64,000 bases of DNA, from contig JAJPHV010000088.1 in NCBI GenBank assembly GCA_021325095.1, forward strand, positions 1 to 64,000, read 5' to 3'. Shown piece by piece: positions 25,806-34,284 of this stretch (its first letter is position 1; each line of letters begins with the position of its first letter). The notes beneath the pieces are model-generated. The model was given only the letters and a program-made list of their open reading frames with translations, was not told where the DNA came from and searched no databases. The position numbers and the translations under genes were made by a program. This DNA comes from Chloroflexota bacterium (GTDB taxonomy: Bacteria; Chloroflexota; Anaerolineae; Aggregatilineales; UBA2796).

Positions 25806-27140
25806 CTAGGCCTCGTAGGTTTGAAGGCGCTGGCCGGGGATACGCTGCTGCAAACGCGCCATCCGCGAACGCACCTCGGCGATGATCTGGCGTTTGTCGA
25901 GCGTCAACAGGTTCCGTCCGCGCATGAGCAGCTTGCCGTTGCAAATCACGGTATCCACGTCGGCGGCCTGGGCGCTGTACAGCACGTTGGCAGTCACGTT
26001 CAACACCGGCTGCATGTGCGGGCTGTCGGTGCGGATCAGGATCAGGTCGGCCAGTTTGCCGGGCGCAAGATCGCCCAGGTCGGGCAGGTGCAGCACGCGC
26101 GCGCCATCGTTGCAGGCCATCGTGAGCGCATCGGCAATGGTCAGCACCTCAGCGTTCCGGTTTTCGTGTTTTTGCAGCATGGCCGCCAGCCGGGTCTGTT
26201 CCAGGATGTCCAGGGTATTGTTGCTGACCACGCCGTCACTGCCGATCCCGACAGGAATCCCCGCCTCGCGCATCTTGAGGACGGGCGCGATCCCGGCAGC
26301 CAGTTTTAGGAAGGTCTTGGGGCAGTGCGCCACACCTGCTCCGGCCCGTGCCATCAACGCAATGTCGCCGTCGGTGGGATGGGCGGCATGGGCGATGATC
26401 GTCGGCACTTCAAAGACGCCCGCATCGCGCAGCACTTCAAACGGGGTGCGGCCCGTTTTGGTGAGGCTGATCTGCACCTGTTCGCGCGTCTCGGACACGT
26501 GCGTATGGATGCCCACGTTCAGCTTCCTGGCCCAATCAGCGGACAGGCGCAGGAAGGCTTCATCGCAGGTATAGGGCGAGTGCGGAGCCAGCCAGGTCGT
26601 GATCCGCCCGTCGGCGCCGCCCTGCCAACGTTCCACAAACTCCGTCGTCTCGCGCAGCTTGTTCTCCGGGCGTTCCACGCCCGCGCTGAACACAGCCCAG
26701 CCCAGATTGGCACGTGTTCCGGCCTGCTCGACGGCCCGCGCCACTTCGTCCATGAAGAAATAATGATCGGCTACCGTCGTCACACCCGCCTCGATCATCT
26801 CCGCCAGGCCGAGCAGCGCGCCCCAATACACGTCTTCCGCCGTCAGGTTCGACTCGAGCGGCCAGATCACCTCGTTGAACCAGCGCTCTATCGATACGTC
26901 CTCGCCCGCGCCGCGAAACAACACCATCGCGTTGTGGCAGTGGGCATTGATCAGCCCCGGCATGGCGATCATCTCCGAGGCGTCGATCACTTCCTTCGCA
27001 CGCCCGGCGTCGATCTGCCCGGTGGGCAACACAGCGTCGATCCGGTTGCCCTGGATGGCGATGTCGTGGCCGTGCCGCACCGTCACTGCGCCCGGCGCGG
27101 TGCTGATCACGTCCGCATTTTTGATGAGCAGGTCAAGCAT
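25806..27140 (-). CDS. Amidohydrolase of the SAH/MTA deaminase type
   Basis: A 444-residue TRZ/ATZ-family amidohydrolase, of the group that deaminates adenosine-like compounds (S-adenosylhomocysteine, 5'-methylthioadenosine) or guanine. Metal ligands: INAHCHNAMVLFRG (H-x-H), IHTHVSETREQV, HAAHPTDGDIALM and GSDGVVSNNTLD (Asp). The ADH.. TTVADHYFF strand is typical. Start at ATG 27140, overlapping the stop of the ADP-ribosylglycohydrolase gene by eight bases, with GGGAG about ten bases upstream. The substrate is inferred only from family and context. Confidence 0.87.
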   Translation of the reverse strand: MLDLLIKNADVISTAPGAVTVRHGHDIAIQGNRIDAVLPTGQIDAGRAKEVIDASEMIAMPGLINAHCHNAMVLFRGAGEDVSIERWFNEVIWPLESNLTAEDVYWGALLGLAEMIEAGVTTVADHYFFMDEVARAVEQAGTRANLGWAVFSAGVERPENKLRETTEFVERWQGGADGRITTWLAPHSPYTCDEAFLRLSADWARKLNVGIHTHVSETREQVQISLTKTGRTPFEVLRDAGVFEVPTIIAHAAHPTDGDIALMARAGAGVAHCPKTFLKLAAGIAPVLKMREAGIPVGIGSDGVVSNNTLDILEQTRLAAMLQKHENRNAEVLTIADALTMACNDGARVLHLPDLGDLAPGKLADLILIRTDSPHMQPVLNVTANVLYSAQAADVDTVICNGKLLMRGRNLLTLDKRQIIAEVRSRMARLQQRIPGQRLQTYEA

Positions 27141-28140
27141 GATGTCGGCTTCTCCCTTTGCTGAGTTCGTAAAGCGCTCTGGCGGTCTTGTCAAAATCGT
27201 ATTCAGGATTGGCCCGGCGCAGCGTATCGGCAATGTCCGGTGGGATAGCCCCTGCCCCTTTCCACGCACCCGCAATGGCACAGGCCATCGCCCCGACGGT
27301 ATCCGCGTCGCCGGACAGCGCCGCTGCGTAGATGGCTGCCTGGCGCGGATCGCCCTGGGCCATCGCCAGCACGCCGAAAGCCGCGCCGACACTTTCCGGG
27401 ATAGACAGCGAACAGCCCACCACGTCGTAAATCTCCTGAAGGCGCTGGCGTTCGTCGCCGGGGCCGCGTCCAATATCGACGGCCATCTGGATGCGGCGCG
27501 ACACGGACGGCCCCAGCCAGGGTCGGCCCCGCTCACGGCCCTGGTCAGCGGCCTGGCAGCCCGCCGCGATGATCTCGTCCAGTGTTGCACCGCCAAGTGC
27601 GACGGCCACCGCCCCGGCCACCGCCGCCGCACCGCTGAAACCGACATCCGTATTGTGGGTCGGGATGGCGCTCAGGCAGGCGTCCTGGATCGCGCCTTCC
27701 AGATCGCCGGGGTGGATCAGCCCGACGACGGACACCCGCATGGCGGAGCCATTCGTATCGCCCCACAGTCCCGTCGTGTGCGGGTCTTGGCCCTTCTTGA
27801 GCGCCTGCACGCCGCGCCGCGTGCTCGGCCCGACAAAAGGTGCAGTGTCGCCGCCGATCCGGTCATACCAGCGCACGATGGCCTCCGCGGCTCCCCGCAC
27901 GGTAACGCGGCCCTCGGCAATGATCGATTCGGCCAGCGCGAACGCCTGCTCGGTATCGTCCGTGATGCGCCCCGCCGGGAAGCCATGATGCACCGGATGA
28001 TCGGCTGGCCCCGGCAGAAAGGTGGTGATCCAGCCGTAAACCTGCCAGGTCTGGTCGGGGCGAAAATAGGCGGGCATCGCCCAGGCATCGCCAAGCGCCT
28101 GCCCAAGCAGCCCACCGAGGATGTGATCGTATAAGTCCAA
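27133..28140 (-). CDS. ADP-ribosylglycohydrolase family protein
   Basis: Hydrolyses N- or O-glycosidic bonds of ADP-ribose or related nucleosides (DraG/ARH family), using two Mg ions. Seen: ILGGLLGQALGDAWAMP at the start, GRITDDTEQAFALAE with the DDT metal motif, and SGDADTVGAMACAIAGAWKG with the second metal site near residue 285. Length 335 residues. It opens the minus-strand operon with the deaminase, the PfkB kinase and the dehydratase. In such a context the enzyme may act on a free nucleoside or ribosylated metabolite rather than on modified protein. Confidence 0.9.
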   Translation of the reverse strand: MDLYDHILGGLLGQALGDAWAMPAYFRPDQTWQVYGWITTFLPGPADHPVHHGFPAGRITDDTEQAFALAESIIAEGRVTVRGAAEAIVRWYDRIGGDTAPFVGPSTRRGVQALKKGQDPHTTGLWGDTNGSAMRVSVVGLIHPGDLEGAIQDACLSAIPTHNTDVGFSGAAAVAGAVAVALGGATLDEIIAAGCQAADQGRERGRPWLGPSVSRRIQMAVDIGRGPGDERQRLQEIYDVVGCSLSIPESVGAAFGVLAMAQGDPRQAAIYAAALSGDADTVGAMACAIAGAWKGAGAIPPDIADTLRRANPEYDFDKTARALYELSKGRSRHHA

Positions 28141-28225
28141 TGGTGGCTCCTGTTGACCTCACCCCGCTAACGAAACCACAGAAATGTCTCAATGTATACC
28201 TGAATATTCATTCGGCACACAGCAA

Positions 28226-28642
28226 TTAAGGCAGTAGCTCGAAATAATCTGCGTGGTTTGGCCGGATTATGGAGAAATCACGACGATCAAAGGTGCAGAT
28301 GCCATTGATGCTCAGACGTTCAGCCAGTGCCGTCAAGCAACAGTCTACAAAATCCAATTCTGCATCGCGGTATTTGTCCATCAGTGCAATGGCTCGTGCG
28401 AAGTCGGCAACGGTCAGCGGCACAAACTGAGGCAAACCCGCAATCAGCAAATTGGAGAATTGAACAGCCGCCGCGATTCCCCCTAACCGCTGGAGATTGT
28501 AAATCCCCTCAGCGAGAACAACGTCAGGGATGAGTAAGCCTGCTTCATGTTCTGTGGCGAACCTTTTCGCTTTAATGTGATTGCGATCACGTGGGTATCC
28601 TAACGCGACGAGATAGCTGGCATCGACGAGCAAATCAGGCAT
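28226..28642 (-). CDS. PIN-domain ribonuclease toxin (VapC-type)
   Basis: A 138-residue PIN nuclease. The acidic site is complete: D7 (LLVDASYLV), E45 (VVLAEGIYNL), D97 and D100 (AELDFVDCC) and D119 (TFDRRDF). The start at ATG 28642 overlaps the antitoxin gene by eight bases, the normal VapBC arrangement. It would cleave RNA (for VapC, often tRNA or rRNA) when released from the antitoxin. A longer frame to 28774 lies within the antitoxin gene and is not the gene start. Confidence 0.9.
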   Translation of the reverse strand: MPDLLVDASYLVALGYPRDRNHIKAKRFATEHEAGLLIPDVVLAEGIYNLQRLGGIAAAVQFSNLLIAGLPQFVPLTVADFARAIALMDKYRDAELDFVDCCLTALAERLSINGICTFDRRDFSIIRPNHADYFELLP

Positions 28643-28919
28643 CCGATCCACCTGTATTTTGCGTGTGCTTCCACTTTTCGTCGAGGTGTCGCTTGAAAAG
28701 CTCACGACTGTGTGCAGAGGCATCAGGATCATCGATCCAGTCGATGTCTGCTGTTTCCATCCCTGCCGCGACATTCAACGCCCAGTTACCGCCAGATGTT
28801 GGCAGGTAGTTACTGAGCAGTTCTGCAAACAGTTCGTCTAAAGAACGCCCGCGCTGGCTTGCCAACAGTTCGAGGCGTTCCACCAGATCGGCGGGCAGGG
28901 TTATCGTTCGGTGGTTCAC
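28635..28919 (-). CDS. Ribbon-helix-helix-like antitoxin of the VapC toxin
   Basis: A 94-residue protein. Its N-terminus NHRTITLPADLVERLELLAS with the following GRSLDELFAELLSNYL has the strand plus two-helix pattern of CopG/Arc-like repressors, and the C-terminal half (IDWIDDPDASAHSRELF) is the acidic segment expected to bind and block the toxin. The start is set at GTG 28919, six bases after a strong GGAGG; a TTG two codons earlier sits too close to it. It probably represses its own operon. The DNA target is not visible. Confidence 0.82.
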   Translation of the reverse strand: MNHRTITLPADLVERLELLASQRGRSLDELFAELLSNYLPTSGGNWALNVAAGMETADIDWIDDPDASAHSRELFKRHLDEKWKHTQNTGGSDA

Positions 28920-28971
28920 TATCAACCTCCATACTTATCTTCCCATCTGAGCCGGGCATCGTGAGACAACA

Positions 28972-30801
28972 TTATACCTTTTCCGGCTTTGCCATCTCCA
29001 CCGCGTTGATCTCGGCTTCGAGGCCCACTGCGCGGTCATGGAAGGCGTCCAACTGCGCCTGCTGCTCTTTGTAACGGCGGGCCAGCGTTTGCAACTGGCT
29101 GAACACGGGCGAGAGGATTTGTTTGCCGTATTGCAACAGCCGGTTGCGTTCCCGCGTGGTCAGCGACACGAGCGACTGCTTGTAGCTGTCCTCTAGCTCA
29201 TCGATGCTTTGGGCAAGCTGCTTGCGCGCATCGTTGACGGCCTTGCGCCAGAACCAGTAGGCCGCGCCGCTGCCCAAGACCATGATCGGCGCGCCGACGG
29301 CAAAGCCCAACGCCGCCAGTGGATAGATGTGGAGCGCGCCGGGCGTCAGGATGCCCAGGATGGCCGCGATGGCGCCGCCCAGGCCGCTGGCCGCACTGTA
29401 GGCGAAGTTGCGGACGTTTTGCTCAAAATTCGTCTGCAAGCCTTCGATCACCGTATTATCGGTGTAGCCCTTCATCTCCACGTCGGCCATCGTCTGGGCC
29501 GCTTGCAGCGCCGCCCGTTGATCGGCGTAAGCTGCTGCGTCCATGTTGGCTGCCTCTTCGCGCAGCAGCGCCTCCATCTTGTTCAGGCGCTCGATCACGC
29601 TGCGCCAGTAAGCGCGCCCTCCATCCACAATGGCGTTGGCGTAGTGTTCGGAAATGCTGCCGATCTGATCCAGCGCTTTGCCGATCACGTCGGCGTCGAA
29701 TTCCTTACGCAGCGCTTCTTTATCGATCTTGCCGCGCACGGCCCGTATGACGTTCATATGCTTGCTGATGTAGTCCTCGCCCCGGCGCTGCACTCCGGTA
29801 AAGACGGTATGCATCTCCTTGAGCGTGGAGTCAAGCTGCCTGTCCAGCCCCGCGGCCTGCTGTTCCATCTCCCGCTGCAAGTTCTCGGCGGCGTCGGTGT
29901 CATTGCCGATCAGTGCCAGTTTGTTCTGGATCGACTGGCGATACTTGGCGTGGATCGTTCGCAGCAGATCGAGTTGGGTCAGCAGCTTTTGCTTGGCGGG
30001 CGGCACTTGCTCGAAGGTCTGGCGCAGGTAGGCCCGCACTGCGTCCATGCCATAGTCGGCTTTGCCGCCGCCCACCAACCCGGAGAGCAGACCGCCGGAT
30101 TTATCACCCTGCAAGGCGCGCTTGGCCGAGACCATGAAGATCGGCGGGCGCAGGTCGAGCAGTTCGTCAATCTGCTGCTGCACGAAATCCTTGACCTGCT
30201 TCTGCTCGTTGTCGTTCAGCAGGTCGGACTGGTTGACGACGACGATAATCTTCTTGCCGTAATTCTTCGCCAGTTCGAGGTACATGCGCTCTGTTTCGGC
30301 GAAGGCGCGCTTGGCCGAAATGACGAAGATCACCAGGTCGCTGCGGTGCAAGAATGCTTTGGCTGTCTGCTCATGTTTCTGGAAGACAGAGCCAGTGCCC
30401 GGCGTATCGACGATGACCACGCCCGGCCCACCTGTGTTGGGATGGCCCCATTCGCGGATCGTGCCGTCGCGCTCTTTTGGTTTGTGCGTCATGACGGGCG
30501 CAAAGCGCACCAACTCGATCATGTCCGTCGTCGGCGTGATGCCCATCGGCAGCACCGGATCGCCAAGCAGCGCATTGACAAAGGTGGACTTGCCAGAGTT
30601 GAACTCGCCGATGATCACGACCATCAGGAACATTTCGCGCAGATCGGAGGCGGTGTCCAGCAGCCGCTGCTTGTCGCTTGCGCCTTCCGGCCCCATCCCC
30701 CCGATGTACTCGGCCAGGTCGTACAGCAAGCGCACCTCGCGCTCGCGCAAATCCGCGATTGGCCCTTCCAATACCATTCCACTCGTACTATCGTCTGCCA
30801 T
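28972..30801 (-). CDS. Dynamin-like GTPase (membrane-associated), DLP1
   Basis: A 609-residue bacterial dynamin-family protein. GTPase motifs: G1 GEFNSGKST (65-73), G2 TPTT, G3 VDTPG (130-134) and G4 NQSD (190-193). A long helical stalk follows, then a double hydrophobic segment near residues 470-525 (GLGGAIAAILGILTPG ... YPLAALGFAVGAPIMVLG), the paddle or membrane hairpin, and a C-terminal coiled coil (RRYKEQQAQLDAFHDRAV). Such proteins bind or fuse membranes; in several bacteria tandem copies act as heterodimers and some defend against phage. The partner lies two genes upstream with a Uma2 gene between. Confidence 0.9.
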   Translation of the reverse strand: MADDSTSGMVLEGPIADLREREVRLLYDLAEYIGGMGPEGASDKQRLLDTASDLREMFLMVVIIGEFNSGKSTFVNALLGDPVLPMGITPTTDMIELVRFAPVMTHKPKERDGTIREWGHPNTGGPGVVIVDTPGTGSVFQKHEQTAKAFLHRSDLVIFVISAKRAFAETERMYLELAKNYGKKIIVVVNQSDLLNDNEQKQVKDFVQQQIDELLDLRPPIFMVSAKRALQGDKSGGLLSGLVGGGKADYGMDAVRAYLRQTFEQVPPAKQKLLTQLDLLRTIHAKYRQSIQNKLALIGNDTDAAENLQREMEQQAAGLDRQLDSTLKEMHTVFTGVQRRGEDYISKHMNVIRAVRGKIDKEALRKEFDADVIGKALDQIGSISEHYANAIVDGGRAYWRSVIERLNKMEALLREEAANMDAAAYADQRAALQAAQTMADVEMKGYTDNTVIEGLQTNFEQNVRNFAYSAASGLGGAIAAILGILTPGALHIYPLAALGFAVGAPIMVLGSGAAYWFWRKAVNDARKQLAQSIDELEDSYKQSLVSLTTRERNRLLQYGKQILSPVFSQLQTLARRYKEQQAQLDAFHDRAVGLEAEINAVEMAKPEKV

Positions 30802-30833
30802 TCTGACTCCTGATTCTCAGACCGATGGCAGGA

Positions 30834-31376
30834 TCAAGCGAAGATCGCCGCCACGTCTATTGTCTCGCCGGGGAACACTGCCGGAGTGAAGGTCGCGCCT
30901 GGCCCGTAAACACCCTTTTGCACGAATTTGCCGTTTTCGAGTTGCCAGACCTCGATGTACTTTGCGACGGCATCAAGCATCCAGTATTCACGGACGCCGT
31001 GCTTTTCATAAAGGCGGAACTTATCCGTCTTGTCGCGCAGCGCGGTTGACGGCGAAAAAACCTCGACCACCAGATCGGGTGCACCGATCAGATATTTTTC
31101 GCCTATCGTGCATTTGCTGTTGGGCGCGATCCATATTACATCTGGCTGAGGGATGTTCTCATCATCGAGATAGACGCTCAATGGCGCAATGTAGACCGTG
31201 CCGCCATGCTTTTGAGACAGCAGTTCAAGCAAGAACCCAACCCTGAAAACAACACGTTGATGGACAGGGATTGGGGATGGACTCATAATGACCTCGCTGT
31301 GAATGAGTTCAATGAACTGGTTGGATTCCGGCATTTCCAGGAATTCCTTTGCGGTCATGCGCGTTTGAACAGCCAT
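30834..31376 (-). CDS. Uma2 family putative endonuclease
   Basis: A 180-residue PD-(D/E)xK-superfamily protein of the Uma2 (DUF820) group. Active-site region: IPQPDVIWIAPNS with the metal Asp, then GAPDLVVEVFSPSTALRDKTDKF with D and E in VEV and K in the following helix, and YEKHGVREYWMLD. These proteins are widespread in Chloroflexota and Cyanobacteria; their biological role is uncertain and no target is known. It starts three bases upstream of the stop of the DLP2 gene and ends 32 bases before DLP1, so it is embedded in the dynamin operon. Confidence 0.88.
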   Translation of the reverse strand: MAVQTRMTAKEFLEMPESNQFIELIHSEVIMSPSPIPVHQRVVFRVGFLLELLSQKHGGTVYIAPLSVYLDDENIPQPDVIWIAPNSKCTIGEKYLIGAPDLVVEVFSPSTALRDKTDKFRLYEKHGVREYWMLDAVAKYIEVWQLENGKFVQKGVYGPGATFTPAVFPGETIDVAAIFA

Positions 31377-31379
31377 CGC

Positions 31380-33194
31380 TTACTCCCTCAACTCGCCCAG
31401 TTCCTTTTCGAGGGCCACGAGTGCCTGCTGGTGGCCTTCGAGTTCGACCTTCAGTTGATCAATTTGCGAGATTTGCGTCTCGACCAGCCGCATAAACGGC
31501 GCCACGGCGTCGTTGCGCATCTGGGCGCCAAAGGCAACCTGCTGTTGCGCCGCACGCTCCAACGCCTGCTCCAGCTCCGTCTTGATGGCGATCAGCCGCT
31601 GTGCATAGGCACGTTCCATCAATGCGCCACGCACAGGGAGCAGCAGCAGCCCGCCCAGGCCAAGCACGACGAACGCCACCAGCAGCAGTGCCCATGAGCC
31701 ATTTTGCGATCCACTGGCAGCCAGGGCTGCGATCACCGCGCCGATCAGCAAGATCACTTCGTAAGCCCCAAGCACCAGCAGGGTATTTCGCACGGCCTGA
31801 TCGATCCGTTTGAACTCGATGCTGCGCGCCTCGTCCAGCTTTGCCATCAGGCCGTCGCGCGCGCTGCGCAGAATCGTCCGATCATAGGTGGTCGGGGCCA
31901 CCAGCTTGCCGATCACCTTCTGCTGCAACCCGGCGGGCAGTTGCTCGATTTCGCGTCGAGTGTAGCCGATCAGATCATCGACATCTTTCACGTCCCGTCC
32001 TTCCAGGCGCGGGCCGAGGCGGTCAATGATGGCCGGAATCTGATCCAGCGGTTCGTTGACCTTGCGCGTCTGAAAAGCGCTATAGGCGGGTGTTTTCGCG
32101 CCGAAGCGCCGTATGAGGCGCGCCAGGCCCATCAATTCAGTCACGCCGCCGAGGGCCAGCGCGCCTGCCCGTGAGAGTTCAAATACGTCCCGGATCGCCT
32201 CGCGGCCTCGCCGTGTCGCCTCGGCAAAGGTTTCGTCCAGTTCGGCAATGGTCTGCCGCACGGTGGCCTGCTGCTCGCGCAGCCCGGCCTCGATCTGGTT
32301 TTTTACGTTTTGCGACGAGCGGCGGTAATCGGCCAGGGCGTTTTGCTGGTCGCGCACCAGGGCGCTGGCGACTGTCGTCACGTTGCGGGCGATCTGTAGC
32401 GGCGTTTCCAGCTTTTGCCGCACCCGCGCCGTGTCGCCAAGCGCCTCCTTGATGAACTGCTCTACGTGGGCGAAACCACTGGCCTGCCAGAGTTCCTCGT
32501 TGCGCGGCTGCGACTGCTGCGCTTCCATGGCTTGCCGCGCCGAGAGCATCCAGATTTCGGGGACAAAACCCAGGCTGACTTTGCTGCGATCCGCCACGAA
32601 CGTTTTGAGCGTTTCGCGTTCTTCCAGTTCCAGCGTGTCGATCTGGTTGATAACGACGATCACGCGCTTGCCATACGAACGCAGCGATTGAAGGTATTCG
32701 ACGTTGCTGGCAGACATGGCCTGGGTTGCCATCATGACCAGCAGCACGATGTCAGCGCGGTGCAAAAAGCGGCGCGTGCGTTCGTCATGGGCTTTGAAGA
32801 CCGATTCCAGGCCGGGCGTATCGACCAGGCTGACCTGTTCGAGCAAGCCCACCGGATAAAAGAGCGTTTCCACGTCACCCGCTTGTGAGCGCTGCACTGC
32901 GGGGCCATGCCGCACGATGGCGATCTTGGTGGTGGTCGGAGTCGCGCCCACGTCCAGCACAGGCTGGCCGATCAGCGCATTAATAATGGTCGATTTGCCT
33001 GTGTTGAAGGCTCCAACCAGCACAATCAGGAACGGGTGATCGGCATGGAAAAGTGCATCGCGGGCCTGATCCATCTGGTCGTCCGGCAAATCGTCGATCT
33101 TGCCCAGCGTATCCAGCAGGCTGGTCAGCCGCTCAAATTCCTCACGGCGCAGACTTTCGTAGCGGGTCAGCAAGCTCGGCTTTTCAGCGATCAC
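31380..33194 (-). CDS. Dynamin-like GTPase, DLP2
   Basis: A 604-residue bacterial dynamin-family protein, the likely partner of DLP1. Motifs: G1 GAFNTGKST (61-69), TPTTT switch, G3 DTPGLE (125-130), G4 NQID (183-186). The long central helix bundle has few breaks; two hydrophobic segments (LLVLGAYEVILLIGAVIAAL and WALLLVAFVVLGLGGLLLLP) near 480-530 form a membrane hairpin, followed by a coiled coil (LVETQISQIDQLKVELEG). The start is GTG at 33194 with AGGA just upstream. It is the first gene of the DLP2-Uma2-DLP1 operon. Confidence 0.9.
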   Translation of the reverse strand: MIAEKPSLLTRYESLRREEFERLTSLLDTLGKIDDLPDDQMDQARDALFHADHPFLIVLVGAFNTGKSTIINALIGQPVLDVGATPTTTKIAIVRHGPAVQRSQAGDVETLFYPVGLLEQVSLVDTPGLESVFKAHDERTRRFLHRADIVLLVMMATQAMSASNVEYLQSLRSYGKRVIVVINQIDTLELEERETLKTFVADRSKVSLGFVPEIWMLSARQAMEAQQSQPRNEELWQASGFAHVEQFIKEALGDTARVRQKLETPLQIARNVTTVASALVRDQQNALADYRRSSQNVKNQIEAGLREQQATVRQTIAELDETFAEATRRGREAIRDVFELSRAGALALGGVTELMGLARLIRRFGAKTPAYSAFQTRKVNEPLDQIPAIIDRLGPRLEGRDVKDVDDLIGYTRREIEQLPAGLQQKVIGKLVAPTTYDRTILRSARDGLMAKLDEARSIEFKRIDQAVRNTLLVLGAYEVILLIGAVIAALAASGSQNGSWALLLVAFVVLGLGGLLLLPVRGALMERAYAQRLIAIKTELEQALERAAQQQVAFGAQMRNDAVAPFMRLVETQISQIDQLKVELEGHQQALVALEKELGELRE

Positions 33195-33237
33195 TTTATC
33201 CTACGGCCTTTCTGGTTTCGCCCCTGCCCAAAGGATA

Positions 33238-33282
33238 CCTCACCCCAACCGCCCTCTCCAATGCGTGCGGCTGGTCGTGAGG
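33238..33282. repeat. Degenerate palindromic spacer repeat fragment
   Basis: CCTCACCCCAACCGCCCTCTCC at the left and GTGAGG at the right end of this stretch keep both termini of the repeat family, but the middle has decayed. It lies just upstream of the DLP2 start. Confidence 0.5.
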
Positions 33283-33312
33283 CGCTTATCGGCGACTTGC
33301 GGCGGCCCTTAG

Positions 33313-33318
33313 TATAAT
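33313..33318 (+). promoter_or_regulatory. TATAAT box upstream of a small membrane-anchored protein
   Basis: A perfect TATAAT, 28 bases before the TTG start at 33346; no good -35 is visible (an AT-poor TTGCGG ten bases upstream is too close). A start of transcription near 33325 would give a leader of about 20 bases with a GGAGG ribosome binding site. Confidence 0.5.
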
Positions 33319-33345
33319 ATACGGAGTATTCGCTATGGAGGTCGC

Positions 33346-33720
33346 TTGAAGATAAAACGTACCCTGCGCCGCCTGGGATGCGGCCTTTTGCTTATGCTGT
33401 GGTTCTTACTGCTGCTGACGCCATGCCTGTTTATCGTGCTGATCACGCAACACGAGATTGTCCTGGCTCACAGTGATATCCCCGAAGATGATCTCCGGGT
33501 CTGGTTGATTCAGGAAGCTGACCAACGCGGCTTTGCCATCTCCAATTCGCGCCGCGTATCCGCGCCGAACGACGAGGTGTGTACGCTTACGGACGTTCGT
33601 TTCTTTCTCTGGAAAGGTAAAGGCGATCCCAATCATTATTGTTCGTGTTATGTCCGCCGGGCGGATCGTTGGTCGTCAGTAGCGGAAGGCGATGAAGCCT
33701 GCAAGCTGGCCGGGGAGTAG
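33346..33720 (+). CDS. Small hypothetical membrane-anchored protein
   Basis: A 124-residue protein starting with TTG at 33346, five bases after GGAGG (33337-33341); an overlapping ATG at 33335 is in another frame and stops at once. The basic start (MKIKRTLRRLG) is followed by one strongly hydrophobic segment (about 11-38, LLLMLWFLLLLTPCLFIVL), a short extracellular region beginning ITQHEIVLAHSD, then four cysteines (EVCTLTD, YCSCYVRR, DEACKLA). I do not recognise the family; the cysteines may form disulfides outside the membrane. Confidence 0.65.
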   Translation: MKIKRTLRRLGCGLLLMLWFLLLLTPCLFIVLITQHEIVLAHSDIPEDDLRVWLIQEADQRGFAISNSRRVSAPNDEVCTLTDVRFFLWKGKGDPNHYCSCYVRRADRWSSVAEGDEACKLAGE

Positions 33721-33826
33721 ATGGGGAGGGTCAATCGAACGACTCCTCCCTGGCTTCGCCTCAACGTCGCAGGATAAGCCGGGCCTTTCTCGCCAATGAT
33801 GCAGGACACATCGAGACAAAACATCT

Positions 33827-34222
33827 ATGCCAGTCACCCTTGAGCTACGCGCGGACGGCCATGTCCTGGTCTACACTTTTAGGGGGCGGTGGAATGTAAG
33901 CGAAGTCATGGCGCTGTTCCCGGAAGAAAAACGTTACCGCGACAACGCCAGCCACATCGTCCACGCCCTCGTGGACGTGCAGGAATCGCGGAATATTCCT
34001 GCTGGCCTGATCAACCTGCGACATGGCCCAGGGCCAGGCCACCCCAGAGCCGGATACGTGGTGTTTGTGGGCGCTCCTCCAATGGGCCGCCCGTTGATTA
34101 CGGCCATCTATCGGGTGATGCGTTTCGAGCGTTTCAGATTCTTCGATACAGCGGAAGAAGCGTGGGCATTTTTGAACCGGTTGATTCTAACCGAATCGAC
34201 AACCCCTCCGCTTCAGTTCTGA
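33827..34222 (+). CDS. Small conserved protein, STAS/SpoIIAA-like fold suspected
   Basis: A 131-residue protein, soluble by composition. VLVYTFRGRWNVSEVMALFPEEKRY and HIVHALVDVQESRNIPAGLINLR resemble the beta-alpha arrangement of SpoIIAA-like or STAS-like domains seen in Chloroflexota (a W-x-V-x-E-V element, then a D-V-x-x-S loop), but I am not certain. The C-terminal ITAIYRVMRFERFRFFDTAEEAW ends in the usual ..AxxAWAFL helix of such proteins. No partner is obvious: it converges with the dehydrogenase gene, 62 bases away. Confidence 0.6.
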   Translation: MPVTLELRADGHVLVYTFRGRWNVSEVMALFPEEKRYRDNASHIVHALVDVQESRNIPAGLINLRHGPGPGHPRAGYVVFVGAPPMGRPLITAIYRVMRFERFRFFDTAEEAWAFLNRLILTESTTPPLQF

Positions 34223-34284
34223 CTGGCTGTGCCAGAGAAACGGTAGGCATTGGCGCAGGTGTATTTGGAGTGCGTTCACCTCGC

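Noticed and set aside
29209-30813. A long plus-strand frame opposite DLP1
   Set aside because: Antisense shadow of the dynamin-like gene; the GTPase motifs are in the minus-strand frame.
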